Shown: positions 55,701-64,000 of the stretch, in pieces | How positions within the stretch are numbered: position 1 is the stretch's first letter | Layout of the letters: every line of letters begins with the position of its first letter | Assembly (NCBI GenBank): GCA_013407085.1 | Contig: JACCGJ010012553.1 | Span: 1-64,000, forward strand | DNA: 64,000 nt | Direction of reading: 5' to 3' | Origin: Atriophallophorus winterbourni | Lineage: Eukaryota; Platyhelminthes; Trematoda; Plagiorchiida; Microphallidae | Made by a program: the position numbers and the translations under genes | The notes under the pieces: generated by a model | What the model was told of the DNA's origin: nothing | Seen by the model: only the letters and a program-made list of their open reading frames with translations | Databases searched by the model: none

Positions 55701-58700
55701 AAAGTAGATTCACACGATCGGTCGATAGGGTAATTATTGGTTAAAATAGAAATGCATCATTGGATTTTGTTTGAATTTTTCATTCACATATCAGCTTTTA
55801 CTTCGTAATAGTGCACGAATTCACTGCCATTTTCCAAGTTTGCACGTTGATTATAAGGAGGGGCTTGTATGACATAATTGTTTTAGGAAAATAACTGGGG
55901 TCAACACGTTTTTACGGGATAAACGTTTTAGATGTCTAAATCAAGACTTTCGATAGATTTTAGCGTATGTTACTAAATTCTTCAAAGCAAAACATCCCGT
56001 AATCTTTTTATTTTGTTGCAAGTACTGAGTATCCTAACAAATAAGCCTGAATTCTGTTTTTCGACTATGGTGTGCATTTGTCACTTGAAAAGCTGCGGAT
56101 AATGTAAGCTTAATGCGCACGTGATGTACATACACCGTGGACATCAATCGAAGTGCCCAACGTTAACAAAAACATCACCATAGACGAATATTTGTTACAT
56201 GATGTTTGTAACCAGCGAAAATAATTTGTTTTGATATACCCAGCGATTAGATGTCTTGCACCTTGAGTGACATCTTGACAAACAGCATCGAGCTTGCTAT
56301 CATGCTGCGCCTGTGATGATTCTGTCGGTGGTAGCAAGATGGCACACTTGAGCAAGCTTAGTCCTACGTCTAGTGAAAGTTTTGCTTGCTACAATTTTCT
56401 GTTGTTATTAATTGCAAAAGACATGTCGATCGTTACAATGGTGATCTTTTGATCTCATGTTTAATTGTCCGTCTAATTATTTGCACAGGAATTTGACCAC
56501 TCAATTGCGCATTAACAACGCCCCTAGAATATCACATCATCTGGAAGATTGTTTAGTGTTTCATACTTAGAGATGAACAATTTCAACGTTGAGGGCATTA
56601 TCACAAAATTCCACGTACATAAGCCATAGCAAATTCGTCGATCACGTATATATAACAATGTACAAAACACCTGCTTCCTCCTCATTTGCCAATAAATGTT
56701 GTGTTCACGGTTTCATCTCAAGCCATCGGTGCGCTAGACACTTTAGGCTCACACCAACAAAATGCAGATCCATCAAAAGCAACCGATATCCTCAAGTTCT
56801 TTATGATGTTAAGGTTTAAACATGTCTCACGCAACATTTAAAAAATCGGAGTTAACTAAGATTATGATTGTCTTCTTGCTCCAGTGTTGTACTAGATGAA
56901 AGGGTTTTGTATCTCATTGGAATACTCGTGATTAGCCCTCATAAATAATGCATTCCAGTTCTCCACAATATCAGCGAATTTTCGTCAAGAGTAAAGTGAA
57001 TCATTTGCTTGTATTTCTTCCTAGGAATGGCATTTTATGTTTCCGCCCAATGGAATCTGTTTCAATTTCTTTTGTATTTCCTTAAAGGTCTAAATTGGAT
57101 CATGCGTCCAAAATAACGTAAATTTGGGTGAACATTATTATATTTGTTTCAAGACAGAATCTATAATTGAGTAAAGAAAGACGCATGAACATTTGAAACA
57201 TTTCCTGGTTGTGATGCATATGCGTATCCTGTCATTAAAAAAGCCAATCCGTTGTTTCGATGAATGAATTATTTTGATAAATCTTCATTTTCTATTTTGC
57301 TAAATCCTCAGATCGGTGCAATGCAGCACCTGTGATTGACTGGAATGTCTCTGCAATATATAATGAGAAAGAAATGACGCCAATAATTCGTTGCAATTCT
57401 AACGTTTTTTTAAAATAATAATACCTAATAATAATACATAAATGCTATAATTAAAAAAAAGACTCATATACTGTAGATGTTTCTAGATCGTTTATTACGG
57501 TAGTTCACGGTATTTTCACTATCATTATTCGAATGGAAATGAATTTTAACAATTTACAAGTATAAAATGGAAACATGATAATGCTGCATTAATCTGATTT
57601 TATAGGAATTCTGTCCTACAAAACCAAGGTGATATCCATTCATTTTCCATTCGTGATATGGACATGAAGTCGGTCGTAGAGTATAAATGCATTGACGCTG
57701 AAAATAACAATATCGGTTCGACGTTGGAACTCACTATTATTCCAGGTTAGTTGGTTTGAAATACAAAACAAGATTTACACAGTTTAGGGAATCCTTGTAA
57801 TTTGGGATATATTGATATTATTAAATTAAATTTATTACTAATTCCAGCATTTTAGTGCAACATACTTGAAAGAACCATATACAATAGGGCAAAAGTGGAT
57901 CAGATATGCCGTTTCAAAATCTTTGATTACAAATTAACAAATTATGAACAAAAAATATAAATAAATAAATATTTTAATTACTATTTCTAGACAGGTATTA
58001 GTGACATAAAACACATTTGCATGCATCTCCTTCACACAAAACACCCCAGGACCGGTTTCGTGCTGTTTGCACTCATCAGGTAGGGACAGTAGGATCAGGA
58101 TCCGCATACGCGTGACAATTTTATGTTACGTGTTATGACAAACACGAAAAATTGTTATGCGAATGGAATTCTTATAATCGTTCTATTGATAGGCACAACA
58201 TGTACAGAAGCTAATTATTATTGAATTAAGAATTCTAACCGTTTAGTTTCTCTTGTACTAAATATGATTTCCATTGCAACGACCAGTTTGTTGCTTACCG
58301 TTAGTAGGGTTATTTTTAAATCTGAGTTCTTCAAAACTTGTGCTTATCCAACAAATATCATGCTACTAAATAAATAGATGCAGCTATTATAGTTTAATCA
58401 TATACCTTTTCCTGATATTGAATAGTAAACTGAGTAATGCATTTTAGAATCGAAGCTTCTGAAATTCACAACCAAGGAGGCCAAAGGCGACACAGTTGTA
58501 GTTTGCCTCGAGGAGGGTAACCTCAATAAAATTCTGAACTTACCAGAAGGTCAATGCCGTTTTATTTACAATCTGTTCTACCGTTTGGCGCAGAATGGAG
58601 TGTATTCGGTCAAACAATTTTCATGTAACGATCGTTGTGTGACCACGGACAAATTGCAAACCGGTTAGTTTCAACGGCACCATTTTCACGTCCTTCATGA

Positions 58701-60274
58701 AAGATATATACGCAACATTGAATTTCGCGGTGTTTTTAATTTGTTTATTTTCCTAAATCATCTTCACATATCGTCCGCGTATGGAGCATACAAATTTGAT
58801 GACATCAATATAGAAACCAGTGTTGCAGAATCCAATTATAATGTATTACATCATCATTGAACATGACTTCAAATTTCAAACAAATTTGCAAACAGAAAGA
58901 CTTGATAATCAAAACACAATTATTTGGAATAAAATTATTTGTACAAATCAAAAAATCAAAATATTTAGGAATTGAAGCGCATATGATTGGATACAATAAT
59001 TGGCGAAGCACCTCACTATTATATATTATTTAATCTCCATCACCTAATGATCTAACTGGTATTATAACCTAAGCATCTGGGATCCGTATGTCATCTAGCT
59101 CTAAAATTCGTATTGATAATACACATTTTCAAATAGCATTGCACCAGTCAGTTAACTGAGACACACTCATACAAACTGAACACACTGAATCCAAAAACCG
59201 AGGATGTCATATCTTTTATGTCGATAATAAATTGTATACTGCCGCGAATTGTTCAGTTGGTCTTCACATGTAATCAACAGAAACCCGACCACTAGCTTGG
59301 TGGCTTTACCTATCCACATATCATATACAATGGACCAGTTCTCCGATGATGTAGAAAATTGGAAGCGAATATCTTCTACTGTTGACTGTCAGTAACTGCA
59401 ATAACGTGGCTTGGACATATTGATTGGGAACTGAAAACTTGTCATTATGCCCTTTGAAAAATTACATGCAGTATGGATTAGTAGAAATCAATAGAGCACG
59501 GTTCATTTTCAGAATATATATCGACATTTAAGCTGATTGTTGGGTATATTAAGAAGATTCTCGCTGTCAACGTTACCAAGGATAATGAACTTCTACCTTC
59601 GCGCTACGTTTCAGTATGACTAAGAAGTGGGTTCATTGGCTGTTGCAAAAGCACAAAGTTAGTGATAGATCTTTGAAATGATTCGTACACCAAAATATTG
59701 CGACTCAGAGAAGGATTCTGCGAGATATTATTCCGATATATATTCATGTTGTTGGCTTCCTTCGTTTGATATCGACCATGAATGTATATCACGGTCGCAT
59801 GATGTTTTTATGCTGCAAAATGTTTTACACTGAATATACATTCCGAGTCCGAAGCAACAATCTCCTCCACAGCTCTCGTAGCGAATATAAATACTCAGTT
59901 GATTGACGCCATTTGCACGCCGGCGGATATATTTATATTATATCTATTGTTAATTTTTAGCCATATTTCAATAATATGGATAATAATGCATCTGAAATCC
60001 TAAAAAAAACTACACTTACCTTTCAGGTACTGACTACGAATTGCACGTAGAATTGAAAGTGACTGGATCGTCCGGAGCGACGTCACCAGCTGTTCAATTC
60101 CGGATTCCAAAAGTTAGCGCAGGTGCAATTGCAGCAATCACAATTGCAGCTTTTTTTTTCGTCGCGCTGTTGGTTTTCGCTGTTGTGTTCAGAGAAAAAT
60201 TGATGAAGCAATTTAGAGCCATCAAAGCCAGGCTGCTTGCTGGACGTGCCAATCCGGTTCAAGCACACTGGTGA
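46677..60274 (+). CDS. Immunoglobulin-superfamily single-pass membrane protein, 12 exons, 769 aa
   Basis: Exons 46,677-46,740, 46,887-46,983, 47,179-47,369, 48,408-48,569, 49,734-50,023, 51,152-51,362, 53,374-53,546, 53,705-53,971, 55,193-55,443, 57,606-57,745, 58,448-58,663 and 60,027-60,274 join without a phase conflict. Predicted protein: signal peptide 1-16. Ig1 ~22-117 (W60, C98, first Cys missing). Ig2 118-212 (C137, W150, C189 or C191). Ig3 213-338 (C241, W253, GKYTC323). Ig4 340-430 (C362, W376, C413). Ig5 433-515 (C457, W469, GVYRC497). Ig6 517-615 (C557, C597). Membrane-proximal domain 616-715 with four Cys (635, 652, 675, 679) and an FN3-like TDYELHVELKV strand. TM ~719-742, and a 27-residue basic tail. 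N-glycosylation sequons lie at N142 and N414. It is probably a cell-surface adhesion or receptor protein. The ligand is unknown, and the tail has no ITIM-like or kinase motif. Confidence 0.85.
46887..46983 (+). CDS. Ig-gene exon 2: start of Ig1
   Basis: Acceptor TTTTTCTCTCAG. The best donor is a GC site (ACAG/GCAAGT at 46,984). A weaker GT site (TTCG/GTACAA at 46,966) is 18 nt upstream and also keeps phase, so six residues may be optional. Confidence 0.75.
47179..47369 (+). CDS. Ig-gene exon 3: rest of Ig1
   Basis: Acceptor ATACATTTTAG, donor ATTA/GTGAGT. It contains TVTWTVNRE and EIVCYVRGSFGQAVSNP, the C-strand Trp and F-strand Cys of an Ig fold. No partner Cys was found in exon 2. Confidence 0.85.
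48090..48225 (+). mobile_element. CR1 3'-end remnant in intron 3
   Basis: ACCATCCTATGGTTGTTCTT, then GCTTTTTAGACCATTAAAAA and CCTTGAATTACCTTGAA are a CR1 3' UTR and tail, in the gene's orientation. Confidence 0.6.
48408..48569 (+). CDS. Ig-gene exon 4: first half of Ig2
   Basis: NYYLLRCLEED and DITWLVNG give the B-strand Cys and C-strand Trp. Acceptor CGTTTGAAG, donor AAAG/GTATAA. Confidence 0.85.
49565..49627 (+). repeat. Short repeat shared by introns 4 and 9, copy 1
   Basis: TTAGCGTATGTTACTAAATT, CTTCAAA and CCCGTAAT recur at 55,958-56,020 with few changes. No family was recognised. Confidence 0.6.
49734..50023 (+). CDS. Ig-gene exon 5: end of Ig2, start of Ig3
   Basis: SMDCRCRVSG supplies the F-strand Cys of Ig2 with an extra Cys. 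QPFSIACLAMS and PTWSFTK start Ig3. Acceptor TTTCTACAG, donor GCAA/GTAAAT, ending in phase 0. Confidence 0.85.
51152..51362 (+). CDS. Ig-gene exon 6: end of Ig3
   Basis: AAHEGKYTCTYSGLPGE is a good F-strand and G-strand. The phase 0 acceptor (TTTCAAAAG) is weaker than the others, so the exact start is less certain. Donor GATG/GTGGGT. Confidence 0.75.
51836..51975 (-). repeat. Hammerhead-satellite monomer remnant in intron 6
   Basis: TGTGTTGCTCACATCCCCC and the ribozyme part match the 34.8 kb satellite. The rest of the monomer is diverged. It is antisense to the host gene. Confidence 0.75.
51929..51966 (-). ncRNA. Intron 6 hammerhead motif
   Basis: Minus strand: CCAC, CUGAUGA, C-GGC-AACCA-GCC-A, GAAAC, CGGUA, GUAG. 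The core is intact. Stem I has one mismatch, and stem II has a C-A pair at its base, as in the array. Confidence 0.6.
52840..53238 (+). mobile_element. CR1-A 3' end and related remnants in intron 6
   Basis: 53,168-53,238 carries CATATTATTCTGTGGTTTTT, GTAAAGCTATGTG and a TTGAATTGAATTGAATTGAA tail, matching the 3' end of CR1-A copies. 52,880-52,925 resembles 27,450-27,510. Confidence 0.65.
53374..53546 (+). CDS. Ig-gene exon 7: first half of Ig4
   Basis: GKPEFSNEPKSQTFLIGRET begins a classic I-set domain, then KLTCEA and IQWMKDG. Acceptor ACCTAATAG fits phase 1 from exon 6. Donor TAAG/GTAATT. Confidence 0.85.
53705..53971 (+). CDS. Ig-gene exon 8: end of Ig4, start of Ig5
   Basis: SYIVQCNLSNVQG closes Ig4. 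GEKVELQCDFNGDPTPTVKW opens Ig5, the most canonical domain. Acceptor TATTTTCAG, donor AGAG/GTAATT. Confidence 0.9.
55193..55443 (+). CDS. Ig-gene exon 9: end of Ig5, start of Ig6
   Basis: STEGVYRCVGQNEHG is the F-strand and G-strand of Ig5. FAKGQYEVHCVKPFG opens Ig6, which lacks a clear core Trp. Acceptor TGTACACAG, donor TCAG/GTAAAC. Confidence 0.85.
55958..56020 (+). repeat. Short repeat shared by introns 4 and 9, copy 2
   Basis: See 49,565-49,627. Same orientation. Confidence 0.6.
57606..57745 (+). CDS. Ig-gene exon 10: end of Ig6
   Basis: SFSIRDMDMKSVVEYKCIDA and ENNNIGSTLELTI close Ig6. Acceptor GATTTTATAG, donor CCAG/GTTAGT. Confidence 0.85.
58010..58110 (-). repeat. Hammerhead-satellite monomer remnant in intron 10
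   Basis: On the minus strand GATCCTGATCCTACTGTCCC, the ribozyme, then GTGAAGGAGATGCATGCAAA align with the array monomer around its ribozyme. The many changes outside the core suggest an older or different subfamily. It is antisense to the gene. Confidence 0.75.
58044..58086 (-). ncRNA. Hammerhead ribozyme with intact core, intron 10
   Basis: On the minus strand CUGAUGA (58,079-58,073) is followed by stem II GUGC-AAACA-GCAC with four perfect pairs, then GAAAC, CGGUC, with predicted cleavage after C at 58,050. Stem I pairs CCCUA with UGGGG (one wobble) beyond a single C-C mismatch next to the cleavage site. All invariant hammerhead nucleotides are present. The very short stem III (palindromic ACCGGU) suggests that it works best as a dimer. 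The host pre-mRNA carries its complement, so it would not cut that transcript. Confidence 0.8.
58448..58663 (+). CDS. Ig-gene exon 11: cysteine-containing membrane-proximal domain
   Basis: It carries four Cys (DTVVVCLEEG, EGQCRF, FSCNDRC). It is not a clear Ig domain and may be the first part of an FN3-like fold. Acceptor GCATTTTAG, donor ACCG/GTTAGT. Confidence 0.85.
60027..60274 (+). CDS. Ig-gene exon 12: stalk, transmembrane helix, tail and stop
   Basis: Acceptor ACCTTTCAG. TDYELHVELKVTGSSGATSP resembles the last strands of an FN3 domain. AIAAITIAAFFFVALLVFAV is the membrane helix. A basic tail follows, ending NPVQAHW then TGA. Confidence 0.9.
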
Positions 60275-60348
60275 ATTCGCTGAGCAATCAACATTGCTGC
60301 AATTAAACTGCTTTCATATGCGATATATTAACGTGTACCCATGCCTGC

Positions 60349-60354
60349 AATAAA
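60349..60354 (+). terminator. Polyadenylation signal AATAAA
   Basis: AATAAA lies 75 nt after the stop codon of the Ig-family gene, an ordinary distance for a short 3' UTR. Confidence 0.7.
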
Positions 60355-60359
60355 ATCGC

Positions 60360-61130
60360 TTTTTGTTTAACAAAACAAACTTTGTTAAAGAAATGCGTTT
60401 ACGTCAAGACGGTAGAGAGGATTGTCACCGGGTTGAGTTTAAACATATTGATGACAGCTTTAATCAAGGTTGAGATTTTACGTTCGATCTATCTGTTGTA
60501 ATCGTTGAAACATGCGCTACAATCGATATTGTTGAGAAGATGAATACGCGAAATTCGATCAAAAACAGTAGTCCAAAGTATGCACTTACAAGGATTAAGA
60601 CAGACTGAGTGAGCATTGTAATGTGCTTGATCACAACATAATCGTTTCAGTTCAATTAAAACTGATCTTCACCAGTAACACGAGTATTTTACTCCCGATT
60701 AGTCTGCATGCGTTATCTTTTCTGAATAGCTCTTGTTCTGTAGAGGTTGAGGCTGCAGTACCGGGAGCATTGCGCGGGAGTGTAGTGTACAATTATCTAA
60801 GATGGAGATTTTTCACATGAGAAATTTGCTATGTGACTATTCCAATCAGTTTGTTGATTTGGATAGATCCGGATAGATTGGTGTAACTTTATCCTTGCTA
60901 GTGTCACCAATGAAATTTAAATGCATTTTCTGCCGAAAACTATTGGGTTTTATGGAGTTTCGCTGCAACTCATATAATGTAGGATCGTAGAGGAAGTGAA
61001 CCTGTACCTTGATTTTGAATATTATAGGCGTCTCAAGCAACAATTCAACATAGATTTTGCTTCAAGATTCAAGAATTTATGGTATAAAAAAGCTCGTACC
61101 TGTACAACGCCAAAGGATATTCGTATAAGA
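60360..61130. other. Unassigned intergenic stretch
   Basis: No convincing coding sequence was found. An ATATATATATAT run at about 61,140 marks the edge of the next CR1. Confidence 0.4.
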
Positions 61131-61261
61131 ACAATAAATATATATATATATACAAAATAAATAGAGTCATTAGGAAGATCGACAGTTTTGTAGTTACAAA
61201 AACATGTCATGTATTGTGGCGGTATGATGGGTAAAAAATATTCGTTTGGAAAATAATCATG

Positions 61262-62973
61262 TTATATAAATGGGATGTACGGTGGAATTACTACGCATCT
61301 TGAATCTAGAATCTTGCATTTATATATATCCAATTTGTTCCTAAAAATCCTTTCACTAGATGATTGGACAACATCTGAGGGTAGGGAGTTCCATAAGTAA
61401 CAAACGCGCACCGAATAGAAGAACCGATGGCAGTTCGGGTGGGATATCAAATGCCAATGGATGAGTTCGTGTGACATGGCTTGACCGGAGGGGAAATAGA
61501 TGCCTTTGAGTTCATTATTTTGTAAGTTAGGATTAGATCAAATTGAACCCGTCTGTGAAGCAGTGTATCCAAATTAAGATGCTCAAGTCCATTCTCATAT
61601 GGTAGGTTGCGGAGGCAGGCAACCATTTTAGTTGCTCTCGAGCGGCTTGATGTCTTTTTGTAGTCACGGTGCCCAAGCTTGCACTGAGTTATATACGTTT
61701 AATATACGTATTTATGAGCATGAAGAATGGTTCACGGGAAAAATGTCCGAAAATACGCCGAAGCATACCTAGCATGCGACTAGCTGGGTCGTACACTGCT
61801 TCGCATTGCATGCTAAACTTAAGACTTATCCATATGCCGAGGACTTTTTCTTTGGTTGTCCATTCCAGTTTATTTGATCTAAGGTTGTATGAGAATGGAA
61901 AATCTTCGCCTATTTGCAACATTTTACACTTTCGGAAGTTTAATAGAAGTTTATTTCGCTCCGACCAGCTGTTCAATATATCCAAATCACTTTGTAAGCG
62001 CAAACAGTCGAGGCTTGACGTGATTCGCATCCAAAGTTTAACATCATCTGCAAAGAAAACCATTTTGGCTGTGAATAGTTTCGGAAGGTCGTTGATGTAG
62101 ACCAAAAAGAGAACCGGACCAAGTACCGAATCTTGTGGGACACCGCTAGTGGCCTCGATTTCCCCAGACATCACACCATCGATACGTACAGTTGCTTTGC
62201 GATCAAGAAGGTAACTTCTCAGCTAGGCAAGAAGGCACTCATTAATACCAACATCGTGCAGCTTGCGCAGGAGTATAGAATGGTCCACGCGATCAAACGC
62301 CTTTGATATGTCCAAGTAACACGCATGCACGCAACCACCATTATCCACTGCCTGCATCCAGTCATCCAGCATCTCCAGTAGGTTAGTCAAGCAATAACGA
62401 GACTTCCTAAATCCATGTTGCTCTCTAGACAACAAGTTTTGGCCTTCGAGATGACTCACAATTCTTTCGCACACAATTCGCTCCATAATTTTTGAGATCA
62501 CTAGAAGGAGTGTAACAGGACGGTAATTTGCTGGGTCAGAACAAGTTCCACCTATGTAGATGGGTGTTATGATTCCCGCTTCCAGTCATTAAGCACAACA
62601 CCCTCCCCCAAGGAGTGATTAAATAAATCACAAAGTGTTTCGCACAGTTGACTGCCGCTTACATTTAGGATTGCAGGTATGATTCCGTCATCTCCCGGGG
62701 ACTTGTTGATATTCAACTTGCGTAGGTGGTGCTACACTATTTCCGAACTGATGCATATATCGCATATAATTTCCGGCACAATTAGTGCTGACAATTCTGA
62801 CCGCTGTAATTCATCCTTGGTGTGAAAAGTCCTGAATAAAAACTGGCTAGAGCGTTAGCGGTTTCCAGCACAGAATCAGTTAGTCCGTTATCTGTCATGA
62901 TCGGAAAAACACCGGGTTTCAGCTTCTTAGTGTTGTTAACAGTTCCATGAAGCAGTTTGGGATTTCGCTGCAT
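61262..62973 (-). pseudogene. CR1-C linker, reverse transcriptase and C-terminus
   Basis: Frames 62,973-62,782 (NTKKLKPGVFPIMTDNGL), 62,501-62,223 (MERIVCERIVSHLEGQNLLS, FRKSRYCLTNLLEMLDDW, CYLDISKAFDRVDHSILLRK), 62,174-61,689 (SGVPQDSVLGPVLF, MVFFADDVKLW, RRIFGHFSREP) and 61,477-61,262 (CHRFFYSVRVCYLWNSLPSD). RT motifs A and C are intact. Motif B has QDS for QGS. Confidence 0.85.
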
Positions 62974-63163
62974 TCTTACCGCCAGCTGAAGTTGGTGATA
63001 TTGTTGTCCTCATGGATGAGATTTGTGACTTGATTTCGAAATTTGCGAAAGTTTTGCCCACGTCGAATCAGTTCTGGAGACCCTGTGAATAGCCCATGCC
63101 AAATTTTGCTTTGTCAACCATTTTCTAATCCTACTGCAAATTCTGTAGTGTGGTTCTTTGCTA

Positions 63164-63901
63164 TTATGTTTCGGGACATTTTTTAGAATTGAAATGTATC
63201 ATGTTGATCATGTAATCTGTCAGGGTTTTGCAATGCGAATCCGGATCACTGAAATTTATATTATGTTCATCGAAAGCTACCATTGTTTCCATCAAACAAA
63301 TGTCATCCACTTTTAAATTTCGATTTTTTTGCTTAACAATTCTACCGGCGTTGCACACGTATTGAAATAGCAGAACGAGGTGGTCGCTTCGACCCAGCGG
63401 AGGGTGATATTGAACATATTCAACGGCTGTGGCTTCGGACGTTAAGACTAGGTCTAGAACAGAAGTCTGTTGCAAATTTCGTTGTCGTGTATAATCGAAA
63501 ACATGATTATATAAGGGGATGTAATCGAACAGTTCGCGAAATTTGTAGTCTAGGGATAGGGGTGGATGATCTACTCGGTTATATAGTTGAGGCAGATTGA
63601 AGTCTTCCATAATCAGAAATTGCGAATTGAGCTGTTTTCCGGCGCAGAGCATTGATTTCAAGAGTTTTTCGTTATAAGCATCCAATGATGATGTTGAACG
63701 GTAAACTACACCAACGATGCAACTGTCGCCTGAGTCGAGCTTCAAGTTGCACCATAAACTGTCTTCCAGATCGAGTTCAGTATCTGTAACTACCGTACAG
63801 TATAAACGTTCATGGTGGTTAACAGATACTCCACCACCTGTTCTTAAGCTGTCTCTCCGAAACAGGGTCATGTTTGGAATAGAGACCTCGCGATCGCTCA
63901 C
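63164..63901 (-). pseudogene. CR1-C endonuclease
   Basis: LFRRDSLRTGGGVSVNHHER, VGVVYRSTSS, FLIMEDFNLPQ, SVLDLVLTSE and LGRSDHLVLLF. The usual GDFN strand is EDFN here, while the SDH motif is kept. The upstream N-terminus (63,902-64,000) continues with a stop and runs out of the window. Confidence 0.8.
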
Positions 63902-64000
63902 GTGAGGTTGGAACCATGTCTCAGTTATTGCTATGACGTCTAGTTAGTGCTGATTGCAGAGATCATTCAGTTCAGCTAGTTTGTTTAACAGGTAGTATGT

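Larger units (their letters stand above)
61150..64000 (-). mobile_element. CR1-C element, continuing past the window end
   Basis: The minus strand has a CR1 ORF2 from within the endonuclease (64,000 side) to its stop at 61,262, followed by an AT-rich 3' UTR. It is broken by several frameshifts and stops. The sequence is distant from CR1-A and CR1-B, and related fragments occur at 20.4 and 26.6 kb. Confidence 0.8.

Noticed and set aside
60623..61210. Short frames between the Ig gene and CR1-C
   Set aside because: AT-rich, without homology or signals.

Overview
The window looks like nuclear DNA of a flatworm, most likely a digenean trematode. It is AT-rich, has GT-AG introns, and is packed with degenerate CR1, RTE and Penelope-like retroelements. 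It also carries a hammerhead-ribozyme satellite of the kind known from schistosomes. The organism is inferred from the repeat content and was not identified by search. No rRNA, tRNA, bacterial operon or CRISPR array is visible.

Layout. 1-14.5 kb: a nearly complete but broken RTE element (about 0.15-3.5 kb, minus), a 15-bp minisatellite, fragments of two further RTE families, several copies of a ~240-bp non-coding repeat, and one decayed hammerhead-satellite monomer (12.9 kb). 14.7-34.5 kb: a mosaic in which one multi-kilobase block (U1 repeat, CR1 3' part, CR1 RT remnant, Penelope RT) occurs about three times (14.7-18.9, 25.4-28.3, 29.5-34.4 kb). It also holds a CR1 element (21.3-24.4 kb), tandem Penelope relics (17.6-19.4 kb) and a Ty3/gypsy integrase relic (28.6-29.5 kb). 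34.8-44.7 kb: a ~242-bp tandem satellite split by a near-full-length CR1 (38.1-44.3 kb), which itself contains a second CR1 in opposite orientation (41.8-43.4 kb). 44.7-46.1 kb: an RTE reverse-transcriptase relic.

The one convincing host gene lies at 46,677-60,274 on the plus strand. Twelve exons join in consistent phase to give 769 codons: a signal peptide, about six immunoglobulin-like domains, a cysteine-rich membrane-proximal domain with fibronectin-III-like features, one transmembrane helix and a short basic tail. A TATA-like box lies upstream and AATAAA downstream. Its introns carry CR1 3' ends and two antisense copies of the hammerhead satellite. After the gene, 61.1-64 kb is a third CR1 lineage that runs off the window.

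Most interesting signal. The minus strand of the satellite reads as a hammerhead ribozyme: a CUGANGA core, a small stem II, GAAAC, a palindromic ACCGGU stem III, and a complementary stem I. The copy in intron 10 has every core nucleotide intact. A single monomer at 30.3 kb is flanked by a 12-bp direct repeat and is absent from the two paralogous sites in this window, so the monomer seems able to move as a small non-autonomous element. Penelope-like elements, a group known to encode hammerheads, are present nearby.
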